The notes: generated by a model from the letters alone, not told the origin. A stretch of 64,000 nucleotides of DNA from Cerasicoccus sp. TK19100 (GCF_027257155.1 NZ_JAPWDU010000003.1:310001-374000); one strand, 5' to 3'. Positions 26,549 through 35,602 are shown, counted from the first letter of the stretch. Numbers and translations are program-made.

Positions 26549-28405
26549 CTAGCCATCATTGCTGGCGTAGCCATCGGCCTCGGTGGCGAGGTCGGCACGC
26601 TGCCAGACGCGGACGTAATCAATGTAGAAATTGTCCGGGAGTTGTGAGTCGTCGATGGGCTCATTGTCCCAACCACCACCGACAAACGTAAAGATGATGT
26701 TCGACGGCACGTCGGAGATGCGTTCCGATTCCCAGCGGGCGACTTCCTTGCCGTTGTTGTAAACCACGGCCAGCCCCGGCAGCCAAAGCAGGCCGGTGGT
26801 GATGTAGCCATCTTCGTCGACGCCGGTGTGGACACCTGAGCCGGTTGCTTTGTGCTCCTTACCATAGCCGTCGTAGTGGAAGGCCGTGGTGAAGCGGTAC
26901 GGGCCCCAGCCGGAGAGGAACTCCATGATGTCAAATTCCATGCCGCCGTTCTTGGTATCCTGGCGGATCCACTGGTTGCCGGCAGCTTCGCCACGGTCGG
27001 GCATCAGCCAGAAGGCGGGCCAGAGACCGGGCGCGTTCGGCAGCTTCATCCGCGCTTCAAAATAGCCGTAGCGCTGAACCCACTTGCCATAACTGTCGAG
27101 GTAGCCGGTGGTGTAGTCGTTGTGGCGCGGGTAATCGGGATCGTCATTATGGTAACCGGATTTCTTCTCAAAAGTTAGCACGGCATTGCCGTCGACGACG
27201 TTCGCGTTCTCCTTACTGAAGCGGCTAATCTTATCCCAGTAATTCACGGCATAGTAGCGCCACGTATCCATATCAAAAGAGTCGCCCTCAAACTCTTCGC
27301 TAAAGGTCAGCTTCCAATCACCCTCGACCGGCGGACGCTTGCCCACCCAGTCCGGCAGCTTGATCGGAGGTGCCGTCAAGCGAACGGCGGTTACCTCAAA
27401 TTCCTGTGCGCCATCTTCGTTCGCCAAAATGACGACGGACTTTGCCTTGTTGTTTTCGAAGAACGGGTTGTCACGCCCCTTGCTGACATCCATCGAGGCC
27501 TCGCGAATAAAATCAATAACGAGCGTGCCCTGCTGCCCGGGCGCAATCGCCGCGTCGAGTTGAGCCACGTCGGTATCGCCGCGGCCGCTGGTTACCTTGC
27601 CGGCAAGGTTGATCGGCGTGCGTCCAGTATTCTTCAAATCAACTTCCATCAGGTAGCCCTGACGCAGATCGAAGGCCGGGCTCTCCTTGGGAGAGATTAC
27701 TGCGGCCTGCGTTTTGCCGTCAAAGGCCACCTTGAGCGGGCCATCCTGGCCACCGCTTACCTTGGCACCATTTTGGCCGGCAAATTTCAATAATGCGGCA
27801 TCCGCGCCACCGCCAAACACGTAGCCATCCACGGGTTGGATGTTCGGGCGGAACGGTGACGGTGTCTTACCGAGCTTGATCGAGTCGACCTTGATCTCCT
27901 GCCCCGCCGAAGCTTTGCCGGTAAAGATCTGAATCGCCGAAACATTTTCCGTATCGAGCGGGTGCCCCGGCTTGCGCGCACTGTAGCCAAAGAACACGCG
28001 GATCAACTTGGTGTCGCCCTGAGCCAGGCGCGCGGCCTCGTTATTCCACGGCTTGTCGCGCCAGTGGCCGGGGTTGTCGACACGCACGGTGGCGTAGATC
28101 GGCTTGGGGCCTTCGTTCGTCAGCGTGACGTCGAGGCAGGTGAATTCCGAGAAGTTCCAGGTCTCGCCTTCGGGCGGAAGCAGGCGCACGCCCGGGTAGC
28201 TGCCGCCTCCTTCTTGAAACTTCAAGACCATGCCCTGTAGTGCTTCGGGCTTGCCTTCGATCACGGTCACCGAGTTGTCAGTCGGCCGCAGCGTTACGTC
28301 AAAATCCTGCAGACTGGTATCCCAGTCGCGCGCATGTGCACTCGTCGCAACCAACAACCCGGCAAGCAGGGCCAGGGTGCGGGTGAAAAGGCGTGGCTTC
28401 GTCAT
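26549..28405 (-). CDS. Secreted GH16 hydrolase with two N-terminal carbohydrate-binding-like domains
   Basis: This exported enzyme should cleave beta-linked glucans or galactans (laminarin-, agar- or porphyran-like). The 618-residue protein has a signal peptide (MTKPRLFTRTLALLAGLLVATSAHA), two beta-sandwich domains (about 30-190 and 195-350), a linker ending in PDWVGKRPPVEGDW, and a GH16 domain (about 365-600). The catalytic ExDxxE motif is intact as E490-F-D492-I-M-E495, and the WPAFWLMPDRGE strand is present. ATG 28405 is chosen at the leader; longer frames upstream lack one. It has its own terminator. The fine substrate cannot be assigned by eye. Confidence 0.9.
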   Translation of the reverse strand: MTKPRLFTRTLALLAGLLVATSAHARDWDTSLQDFDVTLRPTDNSVTVIEGKPEALQGMVLKFQEGGGSYPGVRLLPPEGETWNFSEFTCLDVTLTNEGPKPIYATVRVDNPGHWRDKPWNNEAARLAQGDTKLIRVFFGYSARKPGHPLDTENVSAIQIFTGKASAGQEIKVDSIKLGKTPSPFRPNIQPVDGYVFGGGADAALLKFAGQNGAKVSGGQDGPLKVAFDGKTQAAVISPKESPAFDLRQGYLMEVDLKNTGRTPINLAGKVTSGRGDTDVAQLDAAIAPGQQGTLVIDFIREASMDVSKGRDNPFFENNKAKSVVILANEDGAQEFEVTAVRLTAPPIKLPDWVGKRPPVEGDWKLTFSEEFEGDSFDMDTWRYYAVNYWDKISRFSKENANVVDGNAVLTFEKKSGYHNDDPDYPRHNDYTTGYLDSYGKWVQRYGYFEARMKLPNAPGLWPAFWLMPDRGEAAGNQWIRQDTKNGGMEFDIMEFLSGWGPYRFTTAFHYDGYGKEHKATGSGVHTGVDEDGYITTGLLWLPGLAVVYNNGKEVARWESERISDVPSNIIFTFVGGGWDNEPIDDSQLPDNFYIDYVRVWQRADLATEADGYASNDG

Positions 28406-28513
28406 AGGGGAATCAAGCATTTCTAAATCATATCGCATTAAGATGACAACGACAAGTCCTGCGCCGACAAGGTGTATGTTAAATACTGACACCCGCATTC
28501 GTGCTTTGTCGCA

Positions 28514-28543
28514 CAAAAAAGCCGACGCACTCGGCGTCGGCTT
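28514..28543 (-). terminator. Terminator of the second GH16 gene
   Basis: The stem GCCGACGC (28521-28528) with GCGTCGGC (28534-28541), extended by AA/TT, is followed on the minus strand by a run of seven T (28514-28520). Confidence 0.85.
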
Positions 28544-28566
28544 GTAGGGCTAAACAGTGCGGCGCA

Positions 28567-31278
28567 TCACCACGGCGTGAAGCTTGTGCCGGTGACGCCA
28601 AACTCGCCATCGGGCGAATCGTTAAACCCACCCCAGACATCCACCTGGTAGCTCAGATCACCCGAGGCATAGCCGAGCGGGATGCCCTGGTAGCTACTGT
28701 TCGTGCCTTCGAGCGAGCTGACCGTGTCATTGGTAAAATCGATGCTCGCAAGCAAGACGTCGCCCGTCTGTGGCGTGAACTCGATCTGCCCGTAGTTGCG
28801 GTCAGCATACCACTTGGCTTGAGCCACGTTGTAGTAAACCGCGATCACGTGGTCGGCATTACCGGCGAAGGCGTTGAAGCGCGTTGTGGTGTCCGTCGCG
28901 GTATACATCAAGTAGCCCGTGCCGGTGCGCCAGTCCGTGCCTGCCACGCCGTCGTTGAGATTTCCGATGCTGACGCCGCTGCCATTGAGCGTAAACGACG
29001 TGCCCGTGACGGTGAATTCGCCGTCATTCGCGGCGCCGTTCCACCAATCAGCAATGTAGCCGAGGTCGCCACTGTAGTAGCCATACTCAATGCCATACTC
29101 CGTGCCCGCCTGGCCTTCGAGCGAAGTCACCGTGTCATTGGTGAAGTCGACCGTCGCCACGAGCACATCGGTAGCCACCGGTGTGAACGCCGTCTGGCCG
29201 AAGTTGGTGTCGGCATACCACTGGCCACTGTTATACATAACCGCAATGAAGTGGTCGGCGTTGCCGGTATAGGCACCGAAGCGGGTCACGACATTCGTCG
29301 CGCTATACATGAGGTAACCCGTGCCGGTGCGATTGTCCAGAGCAGCAACACCGTTGTTCAAGGCACCCGCGCTGATCGAGCTGCCCGAACCACCACCAGT
29401 GCTGGCGTCCTCATAGATGCTGATGTTGGAGAAGCGCGCGTAGTTCTCACCGCTCACATCGTTGTCCGCGCTGAACGCCAGGTGGGTCATCGCGCCAGTG
29501 TAGTATGCGCCAATGTTAATGGCGTAAGTCAACGGACCCGTTGCGACGGGATAGTCGTTGGCGTCCTGATAGCTGTCCGCCCAAGTCTGGCTACCGGCCA
29601 GCTGGAAAAGGCGCTTCACGTCGTTAATCGTGTCGTTGTCCTCCAGGCCGACGGCGAGGATTTCGCCCGCCTCGGAGGAGTCGACCGTGAACTCCAACCA
29701 GGTATCCGCCGTGACGGTGTAGCTGAGCGGAAACTTCTCCCAGCCGTTCTGACCAATGGCCATGTAGCTGCCGTCGTCGGCGATGGTTACCTTACCATTC
29801 GCGTTGCCCGAACCGCCATAGACTGCGTTGTCGCTACCGATGGTAACCACGCCGCTCCCATCAATCGAGGTGCTCGTGGGAACGCTGCCAGACTTCGTGC
29901 CCGACCAGGCGCGCACCCAGTCAACATCCATGCCCTTGCCATTGATTGCGGCGCTCGGCGTATTGCCATCCCAGCCGCCGGTTTGCAGCGAGAGGATCAA
30001 GTAGGCCGGCACATCGGGCACGCGGCTGTCTTCGTAAGTGGCCGTCTTCACTTCGTCCACGTAGAACTCGATCAGGCCGGGCTCCCAGTAAACGCCGTAG
30101 GTGTGCCACTGCGCGGTGTCGTCCACTGGCGGGCGGCCCCAGCCGGTGCTGGCGTTACTAATGCCGCCCGAGTAGCCGTCCCAATGCAGGACATGACCGG
30201 CGACCTTGTCACCCCACTTGCCGAGGACTTCGAGGATATCAATTTCCATCCCCTGCCCGATGCTGTCCGTGCCCGTGCTGTTGTTTCCGCTGACGTAGGT
30301 TTCCCAAATGCTCAGCGTATTCAGCGTGCCGTAGTTATTGTTAGCCGCCGTGCCGCCAATCACTTTCGCATCGGCAGTGGCTTGATAACTCGTGCCATTA
30401 ATGATTAAAACCGGGCGGTCGGCAGTGTTGGTCGCCTCCCGGCTGTGGAACTCGATTTGGTTCCATTGACGCAGGGTGTCGGTCAGGCAAATCGAAAACA
30501 CCTGGTCGCTGTCATCGGCTTGCTCGATAATGAAATCAGTGACGTCCAGATCAATCGTCGCACCCACAGTGCGGTTGTCATAGGACTGGTCGAGCCAGAG
30601 CGGATCGGGCGTCGGCATGTTGTTCCACTTGATGCCGGTCTCCGTCCAAGAATCATCCTGCACGGCCAGCGCGACGGTGTTGGTCTTGCCGTCATTCGTG
30701 CCCGGATTGGGCTGTTGGATGTCGGCAATTTTCAGCCGTAGAACGGCGCTGGTGATCGTGCCGGGCAGCGTCTCGCTGCTCAGGTCGAACTTAATGAACG
30801 AGCGATTGAAGTAGTTTTGATAACCATACTCGCCACGATCCGGCATGGTCCAAAATGCAGGCCAGAGCCCCTGCACACTGTCCCAGCGCATGCGGGCCTC
30901 GAAGTAACCGTAGGTCTGCTTAAAGCCTTGGTCGCCCGAGCTCGGTGTGAACATGCGAAATGTGCTGATCTCGCCGGAGGAATAGTTCATCACGAGATTG
31001 CTCTGCGTGGCGATTTCCTGCTGGGCGGTCATGGTCAGCATGCCATCGGCGACCACGATGTTTTCGCGCTTAATTGCGGCACCAGTGCCACTGTCGCGGT
31101 AGCCGGCCACACTGCCATCGTGGCTGCCCTGACGCCAGACACTGCCATCTAAGGTGTCGCCGTTAAATTCATCTTCAAAGGTCAGGGTAAAGCTCCCTGG
31201 GGGCGGCGCCGCGCTAAGCATTAGGCACGAGAACGCAACAAACGCCGAAACCGAGTTCGACACGATTCTATGGATCAT
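28567..31278 (-). CDS. Large multidomain secreted GH16 protein with a module inserted in the catalytic domain
   Basis: The 903-residue protein has a signal peptide (residues 1-24), then a GH16 domain in two pieces: about 29-153, with YGYFEARMRW and LWPAFWTMPDRGE, and about 337-458, with the catalytic E345-I-D347-I-L-E350. Between them, residues about 154-332 are a DNRLRE/CBM96-type module in permuted order: NRSFIKFDLSS ... REATNTADRPVLIING comes first, and the normal domain start YQATADAKVIGGTAANNNYG comes last. Residues about 470-624 resemble the C-terminal beta-sandwich of agarases. Two tandem copies of a 125-130-residue domain end the protein (about 638-763 and 773-903, sharing RTGTGYLMY and GNADH). 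The start at 31278 is set by the leader. Confidence 0.88.
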   Translation of the reverse strand: MIHRIVSNSVSAFVAFSCLMLSAAPPPGSFTLTFEDEFNGDTLDGSVWRQGSHDGSVAGYRDSGTGAAIKRENIVVADGMLTMTAQQEIATQSNLVMNYSSGEISTFRMFTPSSGDQGFKQTYGYFEARMRWDSVQGLWPAFWTMPDRGEYGYQNYFNRSFIKFDLSSETLPGTITSAVLRLKIADIQQPNPGTNDGKTNTVALAVQDDSWTETGIKWNNMPTPDPLWLDQSYDNRTVGATIDLDVTDFIIEQADDSDQVFSICLTDTLRQWNQIEFHSREATNTADRPVLIINGTSYQATADAKVIGGTAANNNYGTLNTLSIWETYVSGNNSTGTDSIGQGMEIDILEVLGKWGDKVAGHVLHWDGYSGGISNASTGWGRPPVDDTAQWHTYGVYWEPGLIEFYVDEVKTATYEDSRVPDVPAYLILSLQTGGWDGNTPSAAINGKGMDVDWVRAWSGTKSGSVPTSTSIDGSGVVTIGSDNAVYGGSGNANGKVTIADDGSYMAIGQNGWEKFPLSYTVTADTWLEFTVDSSEAGEILAVGLEDNDTINDVKRLFQLAGSQTWADSYQDANDYPVATGPLTYAINIGAYYTGAMTHLAFSADNDVSGENYARFSNISIYEDASTGGGSGSSISAGALNNGVAALDNRTGTGYLMYSATNVVTRFGAYTGNADHFIAVMYNSGQWYADTNFGQTAFTPVATDVLVATVDFTNDTVTSLEGQAGTEYGIEYGYYSGDLGYIADWWNGAANDGEFTVTGTSFTLNGSGVSIGNLNDGVAGTDWRTGTGYLMYTATDTTTRFNAFAGNADHVIAVYYNVAQAKWYADRNYGQIEFTPQTGDVLLASIDFTNDTVSSLEGTNSSYQGIPLGYASGDLSYQVDVWGGFNDSPDGEFGVTGTSFTPW

Positions 31279-31306
31279 ACAACGAGGGGTTGGGGTTGGG
31301 TCACAA

Positions 31307-31326
31307 CCAGCGTTTTCGCTTGCTGG
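31307..31326. promoter_or_regulatory. Palindromic motif upstream of the large GH16 gene
   Basis: CCAGC and GCTGG arms flank GTTTTCGCTT, with AGCGTTTTCGCT as a near-palindromic centre. It lies about 30-50 bases before the minus-strand start at 31278. It might be a LacI-like operator; the evidence is weak. Confidence 0.25.
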
Positions 31327-31437
31327 CTGACACAGGTAAAGCGGCCTGCGATGCCCAAAGCTTAGCAAAGATTCCAGTGCAGGCGTTAGTCACCTACCGC
31401 CAAACAATGTGCGATCTGCTGACCCATCCGCGTGCGG

Positions 31438-32799
31438 CTACTGCTGCTGCCAGACGCGAATGTAATCGATCTCCCAGGCATCGGGCAACGATTCGGTGTC
31501 GACCTGCTTTGAGCCGTGGCGGCCCATCGGCATCGTCACCGAGAGGTAGCACGGCACATCGGCAATCGCATCGCTTTGCCATTCACCGGTCTTCTTGCCG
31601 TCGATAAACCACACCAGCCGATCGGCCTCCCAGAGCATCCCGTAAACGTGCCAACCATCTTCCGTCGCGCCGTGGTAAACATAGCTGTCGCCCCAATGCT
31701 TTTGAATGTGCGTGCCCGCCGGGCCACCCCAACGTGTGCTGTAGGCAACGCGGCCGGGACCCCATTCCGCCAGCTGACGGACGACATCCATCTCCATGCC
31801 TTTGCCGTTGAAGTCGTGCGAGGTGCGACGCTCGTGCATGCTTAAATTACCCTCGGCACCGCGATCCGGAATCAGCCCGAACACGACCGCCGCGCCCTTG
31901 GCCGTGGGCACCTTGGCCCGAATTTCAAAATAGCCATAGCGCTGCGTCCATTTGTCATAAGACGAGAGCATGCCCGCCGCATAGTCGCGCTTCGGCAGCT
32001 CGGGGTCGTCGTATTGATGCCCCGGGGAGTGCTCGACTTTGAGCGATGCAACGCCGTCGGCGATTGCCACATTTTCGTCGCGGTAGCGTTGCGACTCCTC
32101 GCGCGCAGGACCAACAAATGCCAAGCGCGTGGCCCAAACCGACGTATCCAACGTCTCGCCGTTAAACGACTCATCGAGCGTCAACTCCCAGTCACCCGCG
32201 ACCGGTGGCTTCTCCCCCAACCATGCGGGCGGCATAACCTTCGTGTCGCGATCTGCGGGCTTGCTGAAGCGCGGGCTCCGCTGCGCATCACTGGCTTCAC
32301 CATACGCCATCGGGGCGCTGAGTTTGACCTTCACCGCGTCCTTCGGATTGGCTAAAAAGAATTGGTAAGCGGTTATTTCCGACGCGTCCAACGGGTATGC
32401 CGGGCGACCATTATTCTGCCCAAAAACCGACTGGATGGTAACGGCCTCACCCGGCTTGAGCAGCGCGGTTTCCATATTCCAAAATTGATCGGAAGCATCG
32501 CCCGCATTGTCCACTCTCAGACCACCCCGGATCGGCGTATCACCCATGTTTGTCGCGATGATTTCGATACCGCGATACGCAGAGAGATCCAGCCCTTCCG
32601 CTGGGCACGGGAAATCAACACGCGGATACCCGCCGGCCTCAAAGTTAACGAGCAGTTCAGCCGGGCTTGCCTCAATGATAGTCGCGCGGTTGCCGACGGC
32701 GTCGCCACCTTGCTGAAGTAAATTCAACGGAGTGGACGCATTGAGCAGCGGAACAATCAGCAGCGCGGCGGCCACTGGATAGAGCACAGAAAAAGTCAT
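31438..32799 (-). CDS. GH16-like secreted protein lacking the catalytic acid/base
   Basis: The 453-residue protein has a leader (residues 1-20), one N-terminal beta-sandwich (about 25-175), a linker PPAWLGEKPPVAGDW that closely matches the first GH16 protein, and a GH16 domain (about 205-453). The catalytic motif reads E336-M-D338-V-V-R341: the second glutamate, the acid/base, is arginine, and LWPAFWLMPDRGE is changed to AVVFGLIPDRGAEG. The fold seems complete up to WEIDYIRVWQQQ at the end. It is therefore probably a non-hydrolytic sugar-binding relative or has altered chemistry, though its nucleophile is kept. It is transcribed in the same direction as the two active GH16 genes. Confidence 0.88.
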   Translation of the reverse strand: MTFSVLYPVAAALLIVPLLNASTPLNLLQQGGDAVGNRATIIEASPAELLVNFEAGGYPRVDFPCPAEGLDLSAYRGIEIIATNMGDTPIRGGLRVDNAGDASDQFWNMETALLKPGEAVTIQSVFGQNNGRPAYPLDASEITAYQFFLANPKDAVKVKLSAPMAYGEASDAQRSPRFSKPADRDTKVMPPAWLGEKPPVAGDWELTLDESFNGETLDTSVWATRLAFVGPAREESQRYRDENVAIADGVASLKVEHSPGHQYDDPELPKRDYAAGMLSSYDKWTQRYGYFEIRAKVPTAKGAAVVFGLIPDRGAEGNLSMHERRTSHDFNGKGMEMDVVRQLAEWGPGRVAYSTRWGGPAGTHIQKHWGDSYVYHGATEDGWHVYGMLWEADRLVWFIDGKKTGEWQSDAIADVPCYLSVTMPMGRHGSKQVDTESLPDAWEIDYIRVWQQQ

Positions 32800-32813
32800 G
32801 GGATTCGGGGGTT

Positions 32814-32846
32814 AAAAAAGCCCGCTATCCATTACGAATAGCGGGC
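32814..32846 (-). terminator. Terminator of the PEP-CTERM gene
   Basis: The 9-bp stem GCCCGCTAT (32820-32828) with ATAGCGGGC (32838-32846) is followed on the minus strand by a run of six T (32814-32819). It ends the upstream PEP-CTERM gene before the GH16-like gene begins. Confidence 0.88.
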
Positions 32847-32876
32847 CAACATATCAGCTGTAACGAGATAAAAATC

Positions 32877-33674
32877 TTAGGCGCGGCGACGGCGAACCGC
32901 CACCAGAGCGAGAATCGCCAAACCCGCAATGCCTGCGTAAGTCGACGGCTCTGGGATCACGGCTGCCACTTGCATACCGCTCAGGAAACCGCGGTCAAAG
33001 GAAGGCAGCTTGGTGCCATCGATCGCGAAGTAAAGGGACTCGCCTGCGGCGATGGTGATCGTTGCCTTCGAATAGCTCACGCCGTCAGTCCAGCTTGCGT
33101 TGCTGGCGTTCGTCAGCGTGGAGCTGGGCAGGCCGGTGAAGTCGTAGGTGCCAGCCGCAGAGTCGGACAACACGTAAACGGCTTGCTCGATATCGCCAAG
33201 GTTGGCGTTGCCATTGTTGCCCCAGATGAGCACTTCGTATTGCCCCGCCGCAAGACCGGTGATTTGACCCGCGACCCAGTTGTCATCGACGCCCGAGTTG
33301 CCCGACCAAATCGTGCTGCGCATGGTGATCAGCGAGTAGATGCCACCGTCGTCAGCCAAGGTATTAGAAGAAACCGGATTCGTCGAGAAGTCGACCGTGG
33401 GACCAGAGTCCAGCGGATTACTGCGGCCCAGATCGAGAGCAATGCCCGTTGCTGAAGAGTTGTCCGCGTAGACAAGCGAGCTGCTGTCGGAGTTACCGAG
33501 CTGGTTCCAAGTTGACTGCGTGAAGCTCGGGTTCTCCGTGTGATAAGGGCTGTTGGTTGCCTCACCACCGGGAACGGCGGTGCTGCCAAAGTTGAACATC
33601 AGAACTTGAGCGCTCAATTGAGCGGCACCAAGAAATAGAAACACTGAGGACGTAATTAAGGTAGATTTCTTCAT
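32877..33674 (-). CDS. PEP-CTERM sorted exported protein of unknown function
   Basis: The 265-residue protein has a signal peptide (MKKSTLITSSVFLFLGAAQLSAQ). It ends with a classic PEP-CTERM signal: PEPSTYA, a hydrophobic helix (GIAGLAILALVAV) and RRRRA. Such proteins are processed by an exosortase, not seen in this window, and are linked to exopolysaccharide-producing bacteria. The mature part is Ser/Thr/Asn-rich and beta-strand-like (GLAAGQYEVLIWGNNGNANLG), without a named domain. The start at 33674 is set by the leader. It is divergent from the GH39 gene across an intergenic region with a 14-bp inverted repeat. Confidence 0.85.
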   Translation of the reverse strand: MKKSTLITSSVFLFLGAAQLSAQVLMFNFGSTAVPGGEATNSPYHTENPSFTQSTWNQLGNSDSSSLVYADNSSATGIALDLGRSNPLDSGPTVDFSTNPVSSNTLADDGGIYSLITMRSTIWSGNSGVDDNWVAGQITGLAAGQYEVLIWGNNGNANLGDIEQAVYVLSDSAAGTYDFTGLPSSTLTNASNASWTDGVSYSKATITIAAGESLYFAIDGTKLPSFDRGFLSGMQVAAVIPEPSTYAGIAGLAILALVAVRRRRA

Positions 33675-34013
33675 GTGGTGAGGGGTGGAGGTTGTTTCGG
33701 TCGCGGATGACTGAATTTGTGCCAGGAGTTTAGCACAGAATTCCCCAAGCCTGTAGTCTTTCACCGGCGCACTGTATGTCTTTTGCCGACAGCTGGAGTA
33801 ACGCTTAAAAACGCCATCCCCCGATCAAAGCGCCCACTAGAAGGCAGGCGTACGCCGTATCAGAATATCCGCTGTCGGCAAAAGCCAACAACCGGATCGC
33901 ATTACGACTAACGGTGATACGATCGATTGCGCTAGGATGGTGCATTCACGCAAACGCCCGCGCAAACAACCCGAGCGCCGGCGCGCATTTTAACCGCACA
34001 ACCGATTCGCCGA
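33675..34013. other. Divergent promoter region between the PEP-CTERM and GH39 genes
   Basis: No gene is present. The only clear structure is a perfect 14-bp inverted repeat (33780-33793 and 33871-33884), listed separately. Promoters for both divergent genes must lie here. Confidence 0.5.
33780..33884. promoter_or_regulatory. Paired 14-bp inverted sites between divergent genes
   Basis: CTTTTGCCGACAGC at 33780-33793 is repeated exactly in inverse orientation at 33871-33884, with 77 bases between. Two well-separated, oppositely oriented copies between divergent genes suit a pair of sites for a DNA-binding regulator such as an AraC-type protein. A stem-loop origin cannot be excluded. Confidence 0.4.
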
Positions 34014-35582
34014 ATGTCCGAGACGGCCTTGAGTCCCATCACCCAACACACTGAATCCGCCGCCCCGCAGACCAAGGCGTCGCTCCGGAAAGAGAACGCG
34101 AAAGCTCCAGTCGCCCTGACCATCGACACCCAGGGGCCGACCAAGGTGCGCAGCCAGATGTTTCGCGAATGTGTGGGCTCGTGTCATGCCTACGTGACGC
34201 TGCGCAAGGACTGGTATGAGCAATCGGCGCTCGTGCAGGAATCCGTTGGCTTTAAGCAATGCCGCTTTCACGGAATTTTCAATGAGCTGATGGGCTGCTG
34301 CAAGCGCGGCGAAGATGGCGTGGTCACCACGAACTTTATCAACGTCGACAAAGTTTATCAGGGCATTCTCGACCTCGGCATGAAGCCCTTTGTCGAGATC
34401 GGGTTTATGCCCGAGCCTTTGGCCAGTGGCGACCAAACCTGCTTTCACTACAAGGCCAACGTCACCCCGCCACGCGACTACGAGGAGTGGAGCCAATTCA
34501 TCCGAGACTTCGTGCTGCACCTCATGGAACGCTTTGGCCGGGAAGAAGTGCTGAGCTGGCGCTTCGAAGTGTGGAACGAGCCCGACCTGAGCTACTTTTG
34601 GAAAGACGCCGACCGCGATGAATACTTTAAACTCTACTCGGTGACGGCGCGCACGATCAAAGACATCGATCCGGCGATTCGCGTCGGTGGCCCCGCCACT
34701 TCCAAGAACGCCTGGGTGCGCGAGATGCTGGAGTTTTGCGAGGAAGCCGATGCGCCATTGGACTTCATCAGCACGCATCACTACTGCTCCGACAGCGCAC
34801 TGGAGCTCGGTATGCCGTCCGATGAGATCGTTTACTTCGGCCAAAAGAAAATGCTGAGTGACGTCTCCAAGGTCCGCGAACTGATCGACCAGTCGGCCTT
34901 CCCCGATGCCGAGCTGCACTACACGGAGTGGAACATATCACCCGCGCACAACGACCGTTTCGGCAAGGACAGCGAATTCACGATGACCTTTATTCTGCAA
35001 ACGCTGAAGGACCTGGGCGACATTCCGGACAGCTATGCATTCTGGACCATTAATGACATCTTCGAAGAAAGCGGCCCCGGCGAAAGTCCCTTCAGTGGCA
35101 AGTATGGCCTGGTTAACATTCATGGCATTAAGAAGCCCGCGTTTCATGCCTATGCGTATCTGGGCCGGCTGTTCGACCAGGAATTTGCGACGGAATGCGA
35201 TTCGCTCATCGCCACGACCGACGGCCAAGCCTACCGCCTGCTGGGCTGGAACCATTGCGAGCCGTCGGCCTACGACTTCGGCGGCAACGACTGGGATATC
35301 ATTGCCGAAGATGCTACGACCAACATCCAACTAGAAGGTCTCACGGGCAAATTCCGCGTCCGCGCCTGGCAAGTCGATCAACAACACGGTAACAGCTACC
35401 GCGCCTGGAAGGCTATGGGAGCGCCCTATTATCTGAGCCCAAAACAGGAAGCCAAACTCAAAGCCGCCGCCGAGCCAAAGCGCATACTGGATGCCGAGCA
35501 TTGCGCGAATGGATTCCTGAAGCTGAGTTTCACCCTTCAGGCGAATGCTCTAATCTTCTACGAAATCGATCCCATCAGCTGA
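34014..35582 (+). CDS. GH39-family glycosidase, beta-xylosidase-like, cytoplasmic
   Basis: The 522-residue protein is a TIM-barrel glycosidase of the GH39 type. It has the acid/base E189 in FEVWNEPD and the nucleophile E305 in LHYTEWN, and the GH39-like early strand RECVGSCHAYVTLRKDW. After the barrel (about 45-400) comes the usual small beta-sandwich (about 415-520). There is no leader, so the substrate is a short imported oligosaccharide; xylosidase or another beta-glycosidase activity is possible. It is followed 20 bases later by a strong terminator and forms a single-gene unit, divergent from the PEP-CTERM gene. Confidence 0.85.
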   Translation: MSETALSPITQHTESAAPQTKASLRKENAKAPVALTIDTQGPTKVRSQMFRECVGSCHAYVTLRKDWYEQSALVQESVGFKQCRFHGIFNELMGCCKRGEDGVVTTNFINVDKVYQGILDLGMKPFVEIGFMPEPLASGDQTCFHYKANVTPPRDYEEWSQFIRDFVLHLMERFGREEVLSWRFEVWNEPDLSYFWKDADRDEYFKLYSVTARTIKDIDPAIRVGGPATSKNAWVREMLEFCEEADAPLDFISTHHYCSDSALELGMPSDEIVYFGQKKMLSDVSKVRELIDQSAFPDAELHYTEWNISPAHNDRFGKDSEFTMTFILQTLKDLGDIPDSYAFWTINDIFEESGPGESPFSGKYGLVNIHGIKKPAFHAYAYLGRLFDQEFATECDSLIATTDGQAYRLLGWNHCEPSAYDFGGNDWDIIAEDATTNIQLEGLTGKFRVRAWQVDQQHGNSYRAWKAMGAPYYLSPKQEAKLKAAAEPKRILDAEHCANGFLKLSFTLQANALIFYEIDPIS

Positions 35583-35602
35583 TTCGTAGCTGACAAATAT
35601 TC

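Noticed and set aside
28501-30408. 635-codon open frame on the plus strand
   Set aside because: It lies antisense to the large GH16 gene, whose domains are unmistakable. Its translation is Arg/Ala/Val-rich without any motif, as expected from GC-rich antisense sequence.
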